Part shown: positions 46,214-58,235 of the stretch, piece after piece
Layout: every line of letters starts with the position of its first letter
Numbering within the stretch: position 1 is the stretch's first letter
Assembly: GCA_033439685.1 (NCBI GenBank)
Contig: JAUEDM010000001.1
Location: 5,580,001-5,644,000 of the forward strand
Direction of reading: 5' to 3'
From: Apodospora peruviana
Lineage: Eukaryota > Ascomycota > Sordariomycetes > Sordariales > Lasiosphaeriaceae
DNA length: 64,000 nucleotides
Translations under genes and position numbers: made by a program
The notes under the pieces: model-generated
What the model was told of the DNA's origin: nothing
What the model saw: the letters and a program-made list of their open reading frames with translations, nothing else
Database searches by the model: none

Positions 46214-46991
46214 CGTTTTAGTCTGGTTGTGAGGACTTGTTATGAGCCGGAGTATGCTGTGTGCAATGTGTGGAAACTGAGGTTTCCAGGCTGTAAAAAG
46301 GGGATATACCAGACTGACGGTATGAGAATAAGTGTTTAGAATTATTAGAGACGGAAAGGGATGACCTGCGACTTTCTTCACACAGGCGACGGCTCAATCA
46401 AGTATCTAGATAGGTTTCCATATTTGTGCCAGATACGTCCTTTTGAAGCTCAGATGTTGTCCATAAAATTGGTCGCGAGTCAAGAGAAGCTCACAGAAAG
46501 GACAGATAGCGAGACCAGTGGCTTCGCCCCCCTGAAGCTCAGTGAAGATGGCACGCTCTCTAGGCCTGGATGGCGAACCGGAAAACTGTTTTACGGGGCA
46601 ATCAGCGATTGGTCATTCCTGCCGCTGGACTCCAAACTCGCGGCAACCGTAACTTCGAAGGGCCTTGCCGCCTTGCCAAGAAACAACAGTCACGTGCTGC
46701 TATTCCTAGCAGTAGCACCGACGCCATGCCAAGCTATGGCCGTTTCCAGGCATTGGGCGACTTTCCAAGCTCATTCGCTACAGGCCCGCCCTGTCCTTCA
46801 ATTTGCCTTATCATCGTTCGTCGAGGTCGACCTGACACCGCTCACAGAGGTCAAACCGCTTTACTCTCTATCGAACTACGGTTCTCTTCGGAAAGGTCCA
46901 GGGCCGCTTCTCGGAAACGAAGCGAGCTCCCGACACGACATATATCCCTCTCCCACCTCGACTTCGACCTTGTCGATCACGCTCACGAACC
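46214..46991. promoter_or_regulatory. divergent promoter region SIL1/complex I subunit
   Basis: 778 bp between opposite start codons. Open frames on the plus strand here overlap and show no family. No defined site recognised. Confidence 0.45.
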
Positions 46992-47853
46992 ATGTCGGCG
47001 GCACTTAGACAACGGGCAGCGGGGATTGTCCGACAAGCGCGGCCGAATGCTGCGCGAAACACGAGATCATACGCCTCCGAAAGCCATGGAAGCAGCAGCC
47101 ACGGCCATCAGGCGCCGCCGGTCGACGAGGCCCTCGGTGTAGGTTGCTTGGTGCCCCGAGCCCCGCGCTGCGACGTTTATCGCGATGGAATACTCGGCCT
47201 AGAACGAAGCTTGATGTTGTAAAAACGGACCAATGCTAACCGATTGGTCTAGTCTGCCTACTTTATCGGTGTCGGTGCGATTCCTGCATCAGCGGCTCTC
47301 TACTACATCTCGCGGCCGGGCGAGAATGGCGAGGCCACGCGCTTCGGAAAGTGGCTCGAGGAGGTATCGAATATGAAGGAAAAGTGGGAGACACGGAATC
47401 AGCTCTTTACGGCAGCACTTCAACAGGCGGCTCATGATAAGCATCTCCTCTATCATATCGAGAGAAGTGCGCATGTTGAGCTCAAGTACCCCGAGTAGGT
47501 CTCTTCCCGGTCCAGCCCGCTCCAGCACTTGGCAAACCCCCCCTTGAGCACACCAAGGCATTGGGCACCCGTACAACTGCATTGTCACCTCGTTGTTCTA
47601 TCCAGATGGTGGTTTCTCTTCTCGCAAGATGCGGCTCTTCTTGCTCTATCCCTTCCATTGCCTGTGTGGCTTGCATTTCCAATTGGTCGCACTGGACGCT
47701 GACCACGTGACGAACAGGGTCTTCCAGCACGGCTCCCAATTGAACGTTCCGGCTGGCCATTACGTGAACCTGGACCATGTGGTTGCGCATTACAGGAAGC
47801 AGCACCTCGACGAAGAGGCGCGCAAGGCGAAGAAGCTCGCGGCGGCGGAGTAG
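46992..47853 (+). CDS. complex I 17.8 kDa-type subunit
   Basis: Probable accessory subunit of mitochondrial NADH:ubiquinone oxidoreductase, resembling the Neurospora 17.8 kDa subunit. Exons: 46992-47138, 47253-47494 and 47718-47853, 174 residues. The N-terminus (MSAALRQRAAGIVRQARPNA) is an Arg-rich presequence. A single membrane span follows (YFIGVGAIPASAALYYIS), then a hydrophilic helical part (KWLEEVSNMKEKWETRNQLF) and the family-like end VFQHGSQLNVPAGHYVNLDH plus an Ala/Lys-rich tail. The second intron is long for this window (223 bp). Identification relies on overall organisation and the NVPAGxxVNLDHVVA stretch. Another small inner-membrane protein is the alternative. Confidence 0.75.
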
Positions 47854-48271
47854 CCTGTAGCTGCTGCCTGTGTTTTGCTTATATCATTCTCTTTCCTCTT
47901 TAGATTTGTCGTCTGCGGCCCATGTAATTGTACTTAGAGTGCTACAACGCAGTCGCGTGCTCCAGCATCCAATCCATCTGGCTGCCGAGTGCCAGGTGCT
48001 GGTCACAATTCTTGCCTACCTTGGTTCCATCTTCCGATCAACGCCATTGACCTTGGGCAGTTGCCATCTACGGACGACCCCTTCCATTTTCTTGCCGGTT
48101 GTTCTTTCCTCGCTCCAGACGAGAAGTTGATCTCTGTTGATGACGCCGATTGTTACTCATGCATTTTTGCCTTTCCAGCCACACACATGAGTTCGGATCC
48201 CTTCACATGCTGGCCACCACACAACATCCATTTGACATCATCACCATCCCCGCCATCTAATATCCATACCA
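47854..48271. other. intergenic
   Basis: 3' region of the complex I gene and promoter of the SET gene; nothing recognised. Confidence 0.6.
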
Positions 48272-49322
48272 ATGGCTGACACTGCGGCTGGCTTTGATGC
48301 ATCTAAGCAAGGAAAGGCATGCAAACTCCTGCACGACAAGCTCTCTTGTTCTTTCCTGTTCCTTTTCTCGTGCGTGAAAGGGATGTTATTCACAGGACAT
48401 TACTAACGCGAAAATGCAATATCTTCTCTAGGCACCGGACGCATTCTTAGCCAAGCACCCCAAAGATAGCCCTGCCGTCCGGATCGGCTTCGTCAACTCC
48501 ACCGTTGGGTACGGCCTCTTCGCCGCGCGTAAAATTGTTAAGGAGGAGTACATCTTCCACGAGGAACCCATATTGAAGGCGCTCTTCAACGAGAAGTTCT
48601 CGAGTGACAAGAGGATCGTCGACAGCCAGTATCAGGTGTACAAGGACATGGCGGCGGCGGCCGACCGCCCCAACGACAAGAGACACAACAACCACTTTAG
48701 TACCAGCGACATGAAGGCTCTTCAAACAGCATTTCCCAACTTCGCGGCCAAGACCGGCGTCTTCCCACCCCACTTTGCCGCGACGCACCCTATCCTCGAC
48801 AACGATCTAGGCATGTACCTCGTCCACGGGCGCTTCGACGGATCGACGATTACACGCGAGGAGTACGAGGCGTACAGCGCCGCCGTCGTGGTTCCGAGGG
48901 TCAACTTTGTCCCCACGGAGGCCGATATCCGCGAGGCCTGCCTGGATTTCTTCAAGCACTACGCCTTTGAAGATATGCGTAAGACGGTCGTGGCCCGCGT
49001 CGCGGGGGTTGACGCGGCCATCCCTAGTAGCAGCAACGCGAGCAGCAACGCGTGCATCTACCTCCTCGGCTCGCTCATTAACCACTGCTGCACGCACAAG
49101 TACACCGAGGAAAAGGGGCCCAACTGCACTTGGCGCATCGGCAGCACGGGGCTTGTCAGGTTCATTCGCGACAAGCATATTGCCGTCCAGGCGACAAGGG
49201 ACATCAGGGAGGGCGAGCAGCTCACGTGGGACTACGGCAAGCGCGAGAAGGGCTTCGTGTGCGAGTGCGAGACGTGCAAAACGAGCGGTGTGATCATCGG
49301 AATCGGCTGCGGCATCGTGTGA
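48272..49322 (+). CDS. SET-domain protein
   Basis: Putative SET-domain lysine methyltransferase. The proposed exons are 48272-48373 and 48432-49322 (58-bp intron, branch TTACTAACG, acceptor TCTCTAG), 330 residues. SET signatures are VGYGLFAARKIVKEEYIFHE near the start, LGSLINHCCTHKYTEEKGPNC (the NH..C pseudoknot part) and GEQLTWDYG with the post-SET-like cysteines CECETC. The long insert between the two halves resembles fungal single-domain SET proteins acting on nonhistone or unknown targets. Donor GTGAAA is weak. A GC donor after GGAAAG (48316) would give a shorter first exon and is equally in phase. Histone specificity cannot be told from sequence. The last residues (GVIIGIGCGIV) are hydrophobic. 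Confidence 0.8.
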
Positions 49323-50325
49323 GTGGCGCGATGGTTGCAAACGGTGTTCTGTTATCTCGTGATACCGGCTACAATGGTAGGGCTGTTCTTGCGTAGGTTT
49401 GGTGGCATTGACATTGGCATGGTGCCGCTTCGCAAACGGTCTCGACACATGAAGGAGGGATTAATTGTGTATGGTTTGTTCAGTATCTTGATGCTGAATT
49501 TATTCATGGGAGCTCCGGCTCCGGCTCGCTGGGACGGTGGGGTCGTTCGTGGGGAAATTTGGGGACAGAGCGGTTCAGATTATATCTGTCTTTCTTTCTT
49601 TGTTCTGCTGCTGGTTTCGGGTCTTCCTCTTTTCTTTGCATAATCTCCACCACCCGGTAATTTTCAAGGAGGGAGGCATCTTCATCGTTATCATGACATG
49701 ACGAGCGTTTTATTTTATGTTTTTCAGGGATGACTAGGTAGCTTATTCAGGAAGCCTTTTCATAACAAGGTGCGATGTTTTGGAGTTCTGAACTACGGAA
49801 CTACCTCTCATGGTTGATGAGTTTTCTTTGGATGTCCATTTTCCTCCGTGATGCATACCTGCGCATGAATACTCTTCTTGCGGCGTGATCTATAACGAGC
49901 AGAACGGACCGGCGACCGAGATGGCTCCGCTGTCTATTTCGATGCCAACAAGCCGGAGATAAACCCACCTAGTCACAATGTTGGGGAATATTAGAACTTC
50001 TGATCCGTGTCTCAGGAAGACTGCCCGGAGAGACAGGACATTAGAACATAATATCACACGAGATTTCGTCAACCACGTTCTATTCATGAAATACCAGGTC
50101 ACCTTGGCAAAAAAGGTACCATAGTAGTTGTGTCCACCAGTCGATTGGCAGCAGAACCCGCCTTGCTCTTTTCTTTACGTCGCACTATCTCAGATAATCA
50201 TTCAAAAGATAGCTCTCGGTACTGTAACACCAATACCGATAACAACTGAGCAGACCCTTGTCCCGTTTCGCCGAATCTATGATTGAGTGAATGCAAGAAC
50301 CACCCCCCCAATCCCAAAACAGCCC
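49323..50325. other. convergent intergenic SET gene/RPS15
   Basis: A plus-strand frame directly after the SET stop (49323-49643) contains hydrophobic runs but no start context or family, and probably represents 3' untranslated sequence. Nothing else is recognised. Confidence 0.55.
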
Positions 50326-51281
50326 TTACTTCAGAGGAATGAAACGAGAAGAGTGCGTGGCACCGATACCTGGTCTACCGTGCTTGACGGGCTTGCTGTA
50401 GGGGTGTTAGCCATCTGTTGATTTGCAACCCCACGAGATACCACCAGGAGGCAGCGTCCCAGAAATAGTGAGGATTGATGGTATGACGTACTATGTGATC
50501 GAGAACTCGCCAAGGTAGTGGCCAACCATCTCAGGCTTGATCTCCACTTGGTTGAACTCCTTGCCAGAGTAGATACCAATAATGCTGCCAATCATCTCAG
50601 GGACGACAATCATGTCACGAAGGTGTGTCTTGACAAGGTCGGGCTTCTCGTTGGGCTTGGCCTCCTGCTTGGCCTTGCGGAGCTTCTTGATCAAACCCAT
50701 GGGCTTGCGCTTGAGGCCCCGGTTGATCCTGCGGCGGGCGCGGGCGTGGACGACATCACGGAGCTCATCGGATCCGAGGTCGAGAAGACTGCAAAAGCGA
50801 AGCAAGTAATGTCAGCGGGCGTGGCCTTATAACCAAGGGTCAAATGCATCGGGTCCATGTGTTCCTCCTTCGAGTATCCCTATCCCAATCATCCTCTTCC
50901 TCCCTGCAAACAACTGTCCTCCTCTTTTCTCTTCCTGTTCCTCTATCGAGTCGATTGAAGTCCGGGATAAAGGGAATTCAAGTCAAAAAAGGGCCTGGGC
51001 ACGTACGCATCGAGGTCGATTCCCCGGTACGAGAACTTGCGGAAGGTTCTCTTCTTCTTGATCTCCGCAGCCTCCTCGGCGTTCTATATTCAGACACAAC
51101 TCGTCAGCTGCTGCTCTCTCTGTTCCTCAAAGAACGCGTTTTCGGTGGTCGAGGTTCGCGGGCTTTCGTGTGTCGAAGAATCGGGGGGTTGCCATCGGTC
51201 GGTTGACGACACCTGATCCATTTCGGTGCGAGAAAATCATTTAGGAAGGCCAAGAACAAAACGTACGTATTCGTCAGCCAT
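50326..51281 (-). CDS. RPS15: 40S ribosomal protein uS19 (RPS15)
   Basis: Small-subunit ribosomal protein at the 40S head, also needed for pre-40S export. Four exons: 51281-51267, 51083-51007, 50788-50492 and 50395-50326; 152 residues, the normal size. It begins MADEYNAEEAAEIKKKRTFR, where the first exon encodes just MADEY. The core includes RGIDLDALLDL, RARRRINRGLKRKPMGLIKK and KTHLRDMIVVPEMIGSIIGI. The C-terminus YKPVKHGRPGIGATHSSRFI plus PLK is fully conserved. All phases agree. The long intron densities near the 5' end are typical of fungal ribosomal protein genes. Nothing is odd in the protein. Confidence 0.97.
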
Positions 51282-52030
51282 GTTGGGCGGTTGTGTATTG
51301 TATGATCACGACTTCGCTCCGTTCGATAGGGTGCTAGGTATCGAAGAGCGAAAATCGATTGTCGCGATGAGGAGTGGATTTGAGATATTCAACTTGCGGC
51401 CCTTTCGCAACTGCTACAGTGCACGAGTTGGCCCGTGGCTGTTGGGGATCCACTGGCAAAATTCATAGGGCTCGGTGCCCTTGGGAACCCCGCCGGGGTG
51501 CGATTGGTGGGTTGAGTGTGGCTGGGAGCAAAGCGTGGTGTGGCTGATTTCTGAGACTCCCAAGAATTACGTAAGCGGATAGATACTTGCTTTCCACTGT
51601 TGCCGCTGACTTTCAGGCTTTCAGCTCGGGTCCCAGTCTGGCAGCCAGGGCCGAACACAGCACTCATCAAGTTGCCTCAACAACAGAATCTTCGAGGTCT
51701 CATTCAGACTCGGAAACAGCACTGAGCGACTTGCGGAGTTAATGACCTGGAGAAGTATCTGGAAAACATGCCCTAGCAATCGCTCGGCAACAAAGCACCA
51801 TGGCTCTCTCAGTCTCTGGTGATCTCGCACAACGGACGAGGGCTGACCATCTGGGCCCACGCTTTACTTCAATTTCTGCAATGAGACTTTCGGCTGGGTA
51901 CTTCTTCTGTTTGCACCTGCATGTTATTACTATCTGTTGCTGTTTGCTACATTCAAGCCCTGACAGCCAGCGTCTCTCGCCGCACCAGCTCTTCCCCCGC
52001 CATATACACCCGTCCAGCAACCCATCCTGT
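51282..52030. other. intergenic RPS15 to GH53
   Basis: RPS15 promoter and galactanase 3' region; no gene recognised. Confidence 0.6.
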
Positions 52031-53153
52031 CTAGATGCTCTTGAAGACTGCCATACTGGATAAGGCCTGTCCCGAGTTTGAGAACATGCAGTTGTTTGCG
52101 CACGACGAACCCAGATTCGCGTTGTGAATCCAAGCGGGTTCCCAATAGAACAAGCCTACACCCCCTTTGACACTGGCCACCACTTCGGCAATCTTGGTAA
52201 TCCACGTTGTCTGCCCAGCTGCTGCGAATGGGATGCTTTTTGCGTCCGAGGGAAAGGACTGGGATGGCGACGGGCACGAAGTCGGCCAGTCAGTCTCGAC
52301 AACAAGCACTTCCTTGCCCCAGGTATTGGCCATGTTTGTCAAGCTTGTTTTCAGGGATGAAAGAGTTGCCGACGCCGAATAGAATGGGTAGAATGATACA
52401 CCCATCTGGTCAAAATCTGAAGGTACCAGCGTGCCTTGTTTCAGCACGTTTGTATACCAGTTGTTCTGAGTTCCCCAGTTCCTATTTTTATTTCTCATGG
52501 TCAGTACCGCCGTGTACTTAGTGCGGGTCGGAAACCGGAGAGCTTGCATACCATCCATTGTCAAGATGGATCATTATCTTAGGCTGCGGGTTGAGTCTCG
52601 AGTCCTTGATGGCCGCGGATGCTGAGTGAAGCAGCCGTGCGATATTTGCCCATGAGGAGGTCCTTCCCGTCGGCCACAGCATGCCCGCCGTGATCTCGTT
52701 CCCTATTGACATTATCGTGGGCTGGGCGCCGGCGTCCTGGAACGCGTTCGACACATCCAATGTGTAGTTGTACAACTTCCATGCAAGATCATTGATGCCG
52801 CTTGGCCATCCAGACGGGATGGCTTGATGAGCCGGGTCTGCCCATGTGTCCGAGTAGTGGAAATTCAGGTAAACTCCCAGTCCCGCGGCTTTTGCCCTCT
52901 TCGCGAGCTCAATATTGTACGCCAGGTTGTAGGTCCCCCCAGAGGGAGTTACCCAGATCCGTTGGCGAACCGTGTTGACACCGCTCTCGACGAGGATCCT
53001 CTCTAGCGGTTGAGCGGTTCCACTTGCCGACTTGTATGACACCCCGGCCTTTTCCTCCACGATGGCCGAGGACCAGTCGACCCCTTTGTAGGGCAGCGCG
53101 GCCTCAACGGCTGAGAGGCCAAGTAGAATGGCTGATAGAGAGGCGAGTATCAT
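52031..53153 (-). CDS. arabinogalactan endo-beta-1,4-galactanase (GH53)
   Basis: Secreted enzyme cleaving beta-1,4-galactan side chains of pectic type I arabinogalactan; a plant cell wall degradation gene. Exons: 53153-52552 and 52481-52031 (70-bp intron), 350 residues. The ATG at 53153 gives an 18-residue signal peptide (MILASLSAILLGLSAVEA) followed by ALPYKGVDWSS, the usual mature start. Family blocks are VNTVRQRIWVTPSGG and LNFHYSDTWADPAHQ. Catalytic acid/base E153 lies in SIGNEITAGMLWP, and nucleophile E263 in VVETDWPTSC. The C-terminal LFYWEPAWI and NNCMFSNSGQAL complete the barrel. The intron sits after the codon start for W201. No carbohydrate-binding module is present. The neighbours are unrelated. 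Confidence 0.96.
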
Positions 53154-53769
53154 GGTCAAGACTTGCCCGAAGAATGAAAGCTTTCTGAATATGCCGATTT
53201 GGGATCAAGAGCTGAGTTTACAACACCAAGTCGAGATCCAAAGGCGTATTTATCTGATCAAGACCCCTGATCCTTCATTGATGGAAATCCAGGTTCAGGT
53301 CTTGGACTATTGCCGCTGTTGCTTCGACGTCGGCACCAAACGACGACATACCGAACCAACCCGGCCCTCTGTGCCAAATGGAGTCCTTGGAAACTGGCAC
53401 TGCGGAAGGGGACTGGATGAGGTCCCAATTTGGGTTGTCACTCGTCGGACTCCACCAATCAATTTACATCAAACTCGCCCGGAATCCCCACATCGAAGTC
53501 ATCGCCAAATGGGGAACGGCACACGGGTATAAAGCGCTCTCTCACATCCTGGCGGCAATTTACCAGGTTTTGCTAATGTCTGCTGATTGGAGGACTTGCA
53601 GAACATTTGGACAGCACCAAGATCGGATCGTATATGGACTTTCGGTCTGCGTTATTCCGGAAGCACATTCGAAGTCGGAACAAGCCGCTACCCTCTATCG
53701 AACCATCTGATTGTTAATGACTACCTTAGGTACCTACATAGGTGCTTTCCAACGTTACTACAGAAACGC
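53154..53769. other. intergenic GH53 to MDR gene
   Basis: GH53 upstream region; TTAGGTACCTACATAGG at about 53726-53742. No gene recognised. Confidence 0.6.
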
Positions 53770-55089
53770 CTAGACTTGGGTATCGTCAATATTGCCATCA
53801 TCCGCCACTCTCCACACAAGCTTCTCTCCGGATGGCGCTCTGTCCCTGAGCAAATCGAGAGCCTTTTGTGCCCGTTCGAGTAACGTCGTTCCCTCGATGA
53901 TACGCTGCTTGTTCGGTTCAATGGCACCAGACTCCAAAAGCGCAGGTATAATATCTGGCTGCAGGTGGAATTTGAAGAACTCGTTCTGCGATTCCTTTTG
54001 TGTTAGTTTCTTTGCCGTCGATTTATACCATGTGCCCCTTTCTTTCACCCTTTTTTGTTGTTATCGAAAGCCAGTTGGGTCTGGATAATAACTCACCTTT
54101 TCATAAAAATGCGTCCTCGTCCCCTTCAGCTCGACCCCTTTCTTCCATTCGCCACTCAAGACTCTAGACACGTCCATCTCGTACTCCGGCAACGACTCTT
54201 TATCAGAGGACGAATACGTGTTGATCACAGGCAGCATAATGGCCACCTTTGACCGGGGCTCCGCAATCTTGGTGATGGGCCGCAGACTCCCGTCCCGCGA
54301 GCCGATACAGTCAAGAATGAGCGGGATCTTTGGCTGCTTCGACTCATCGACATTGATGTCGTCGGCCAAACCCAAAGTCTTTTCCACCACACCCGCAGTC
54401 TGGTAATCCGCACAGGCGGCGGCACCCAACCGTTTGAGTTCCTCGTGATGTCGGCTGCTGGCGACGGCGATCACGCCCCTGTTGTAGCCCCAGTACCGGA
54501 GCACTTGGAGGGCGTATAACCCGACGCTGCTGGCGGCGCCCCAGACCAGGATCGTCGGCGTGATTTTGTTGGTGGCGGACCAGTCGCCCGGGACAGGCCA
54601 GGGCAGCTGGAGGCCCAGGTCGGTCGTCAAGGTGTGCATGGCCGTGACGAGATTTGTGGATACAGTGACAGCCTGCTGTGGTGTGAGGTTTGGTGGAAGC
54701 TTGCTGACGGACCGTTGTGGGGTGGTGATGTACGTCTGGAAACCCTTCTCGCGGTCATGGCGAAACGCGAAGCCGAAGACCTGGTCGCCGGGCTGCAGTC
54801 GATCTCGAGGAGCAGCAGGTGCTGTAGGATCCTTCGGTCCTAGAGAAACTACGGTGCCGGCGAAGGATCCGCCCAATATGTAGGGATGCTGTTGGACCAG
54901 GAGCCCGCCGTCGGCCTGGTGGAGCTCAAGTGGTGATGACGAGGTCCACGACACGTGGATGAGAACATGGCCGTGTCCGGGGGCTTCGGTGGGTACGTCG
55001 ATGATCTGGAGCGGTGCGCGGAGGCCGGAGGTTGCTACGGCTTGATGGGTCGCCGGAACTCCAGGCGGAAGGGCGGATGTGGTAGGCAT
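53770..55089 (-). CDS. MDR-family NAD(P)-dependent oxidoreductase
   Basis: Medium-chain dehydrogenase/reductase of the zinc-free quinone-oxidoreductase/trans-enoyl-reductase-like group common in fungi. Exons: 55089-54097 and 53994-53770 (102-bp intron), 405 residues. The N-terminal GroES-like domain has VLIHVSWTSSSPLELHQADG, YILGGSFAGTVVSLG and LQPGDQVFGF. The Rossmann fold has the cofactor loop ILVWGAASSVGLYALQVLRY, and later LGAAACADY and PLILDCIGS. The cysteine pattern of a structural zinc is absent. The C-terminal exon (FFKFHLQPDIIPALLESGAI, then LLRDRAPSGEKLVWRV) completes the fold. Substrate cannot be deduced, and no biosynthetic cluster surrounds it. Divergent from the glutaredoxin gene. 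Confidence 0.88.
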
Positions 55090-56335
55090 TGTGAAGGAGG
55101 TTGCGGTAATATGTCTTAAGAGTCGCGTTGGACACAGCAGAAGCGAGCTGGATATATCTTGGTGAAGTTTCTCTTACAAGTTGCTATCTTGGCTACCTAC
55201 CTTGTTATACCCGACTACCTTGCCTCCCCAGGCATGCTGTATTTATAATCCTCCTCAACTGTCCAACAGCAACGCCCACCACAGCTGTCGGCAAGACAAT
55301 TTGTAAGCAGTGGCGGGGTGGCCGCTGGTACTCCACGAAGGGTTGCTTTGGAGAGAATCGCGGATATAAACAAGCGACGAATGGGGTTATGGTCTGTTTC
55401 TCTCGAACCTCGTACAACATGGCACCTAAATTATTTACGTCATCAAAATCGCCTTCATCTTTTCCAGGAGGGAAAAGATGGTGGCAGAACACACAATACC
55501 TCTCGAAAACGACACCGGTACACCATGTCGAATGGATGTCGTATTCCACGTGTCGTCGATTAAAAGGTAGTCATTAGGGGAAGACAGAAAAGAGACTGAG
55601 GAGACCTGCAGCACGCTTCGCCGACACAGTGTCTTTAGGAACTTTGTATTTGTCAAGTCCCAGATGATTCAGTTGAACGGTTTGACATAATCTTCAATCC
55701 AATAATAAGCAGCATAGAGAACCGAACTATTCGCGACAAACTTATCTTATATTGGAGTGGAACATTCCGGCGACGGCCCACACGGTGCACAAGATCGTGA
55801 AAGGTACAAGTACCTATGGTACCTAAGAGAGAAGCTAGCAGCTACCTGGTTGGTACCCCCTACCCCTTTCCAGTGCTTGCAGCCCTGCCGAAAGCCGCAA
55901 GCCCAGTGGGGGAGGGGGACAGCTATCCCGTACCGAGCCGCATTTCTCAGCATTCTTTTCCAGACAGCAACGCCACGACAATATCGCGCTCAATGCAAAC
56001 TCGCCATGGTTCATTCAAGCCGGAACCTAAACTACACATAATAGCGGCAGCTACATAAAACAAGCACCGCCAGTCCATTACCGGTTGCTTTTCATTCCAT
56101 CGCGCGATCGTCGCGTCATTCGGCGCTGGGCTAGTTCTAATCTACCGGCGTCCACGTTGAGTCGAGATCGTCAGCTTTGCGCGTCGCCGAGAATGCTGCA
56201 GCCGCTCTTCTACTAGGACCGACTGCCTGTACTTGCTTCACTACGGTATATCTCGACAAACCATTGCCAATCTAGACTTGAACGAAGAATCCGGCTCACC
56301 TTTTTAATCGCCGCATCTCTGTATTTTTGCCCATC
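55090..56335. other. divergent upstream region MDR/glutaredoxin
   Basis: 1.2 kb with GGTACAAGTACCTATGGTACC (55803-55823) motifs. No coding region is supported on either strand. Confidence 0.55.
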
Positions 56336-57192
56336 ATGCCGTCACCAAGACGTGTTCGACTTCTCTTCTACCTCGTCCTTGCCGGCGTCGTCATCCTACT
56401 CTTCACCACCTCCCATTTCCGCCAACAACAACAACGCGACCCGCGCTCGGTACAAGACTTCTACCACAAGACGGTGAACGCCCTAGACAGGGATAGAAGA
56501 GGAACTGGTGGTGACGGTGGTGGTCAGAAGGTCATTGAGAAACATGACCACGACGCGGATGGCGACATCGACGAGGACGACGAACGTGTGGCCAGAGCCA
56601 TGGCCGAGCGGCTTAGGCAAGCCGAGCAGAAAGCAAAGGATGCCGCAAATGCCAAGGCACCTAACAAGCCAGATCCACCCAGCAATGTGGTTGGGGTAGG
56701 AAGCTCGGCAAACGGCCAGGAGAAGAAGGTTCTCGGCGAGGAAGGGGACGGGGAGACCGCCGAGGACCATGAAATTGAGGTGGAACTCAATTCTATTCTA
56801 AAGAAGTCTCCGGGTAAGATTCCATTCTTTCCTTGTACTGCTGGAACCTTGCTAATTTTCCTTGGATAGTCATCATCTTCTCGAAATCATACTGCCCCTT
56901 TTCCAAAAGGGCAAAGGGGATCTTGTTGGAGAAGTACCTCATCGAGCCACCGCCATTCGTTGTCGAGCTAGACGAGCATCCTCTGGGCGCCAGGATACAG
57001 GCGAGACTGGGCGAGATGACAGGTCGGAAGACGGTCCCAAATATCATGGTCAATGGAATAAGTATCGGCGGCGGTGACGATGTTGCGGCTCTCGATAGAG
57101 ACAGAAACTTGGCCGACAAGATCAAGTCACTGGGCGGGAAACGAATCGACGTGACAGCACGCTTTGTTGAGGATACCCCGAGAGCAGGCTAG
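56336..57192 (+). CDS. membrane-anchored monothiol glutaredoxin (Grx6/7-like)
   Basis: Secretory-pathway glutaredoxin with a type II anchor, resembling yeast Grx6/Grx7 of the ER/Golgi. Exons: 56336-56813 and 56870-57192 (56-bp intron), 266 residues. The N-terminal span RVRLLFYLVLAGVVILLFTT is followed by a charged, low-complexity stem (about residues 28-155, Asp/Glu/Ala/Lys-rich). The thioredoxin fold starts with VIIFSKSYCPFSKRAK. The active site is CPFS with only C168, hence monothiol. The cis-proline motif TVPNIMVNG and the GGGDD glutathione-binding motif are present. The intron separates stem from catalytic domain. The start is the first ATG giving a complete anchor. Confidence 0.9.
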
Positions 57193-58235
57193 TTCCCTCG
57201 GCTGGCGCCCATTTACACGACCCCTACGCTGGGCCGACGAGCTGTGTAAGCCACAGGTGTGATTGCGCATGCTCACCCGCACAATAATTAACCTTACCTC
57301 ACGCTGCTGTATGTTGCGTAGGTATTTCTGCTGTCGTGAGATTCCACCGTCACTGCATCGTGGTTCACGGGATCGAGAACGGCTATGGTCTGAGTGGCTC
57401 GGCAGCGAGGAAACCCTGTCAAGTTGGCAAAGTTTGCCAGTTTCCCGTCACCCAAACGACTTGGGTTCATCTAAACGGTGCCCCAGAACCTCGATATGGC
57501 CTGTTTCGACTCTGTCTGTATCATGCGTGTCTGCTCATGAAAGTTTGCGAATCATTCATGTCTTCTAGCTTCGTGAGCCAGAACCGGCTTGATTAACGGC
57601 TTCGGACGGAAAGGGTACCCGTACACGGATTTCAACCTCTAACAACTTGTCACAAATAAATACCAGGCTGTTTCCATCTGTGCGTCTAGTGGGCCTTTGA
57701 CCTCCTTACTTGACGTGGACGTTGTTTCTTCTCTGTCGCCAGGCGTCCCATAGCGCGCTTAGCACTCCTCCGTCATCAACTGCCCAACAGCGACAAACCT
57801 TCCATCTATCCATCCTCCAAACACCAACACCCTTACGCCTGCTCTTGCGCCCGGCAATGGGAGCAGCAATGACAATGACAGGATCTCCTTGCCAGTTCCC
57901 ACTATGAGGTAACTGCCGGATCGTGTTCAAGATTTCCCTTGGGCAACCCACCTTTTACGCACCTTGCTGGCCGGGGACCATCAAGGTCCTCACGCCGACC
58001 TCCCGCCCTCAGAGGAACCCTCAACACTCTTCTGTTTCGTACACTTAACACAGACACAATATCATCAGCAACACAGCTGCATCACATATAGCATTTTGCT
58101 CTCCTTTTTCATAGCTGTCTCTATTCCTTTCAGCTTGGTGGCAAGCTATCTGCCTACCTAATTCGACCGGTCCCTTGCGACAACCAATATCCTCCTCCGA
58201 ATTCCAGGCTGTTGCCACGTTTTCGCATCACGAAG
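57193..58235. other. intergenic
   Basis: Only short open frames without domains; nothing recognised. Confidence 0.6.

Noticed and set aside
49323..49643. 106-codon hydrophobic frame after the SET gene
   Set aside because: It starts at the base following the SET stop, shows no family match and sits where a 3' untranslated region is expected.
55128..55577. 149-codon plus-strand frame upstream of the MDR gene
   Set aside because: No domain; overlaps the expected promoter of the divergent gene pair.
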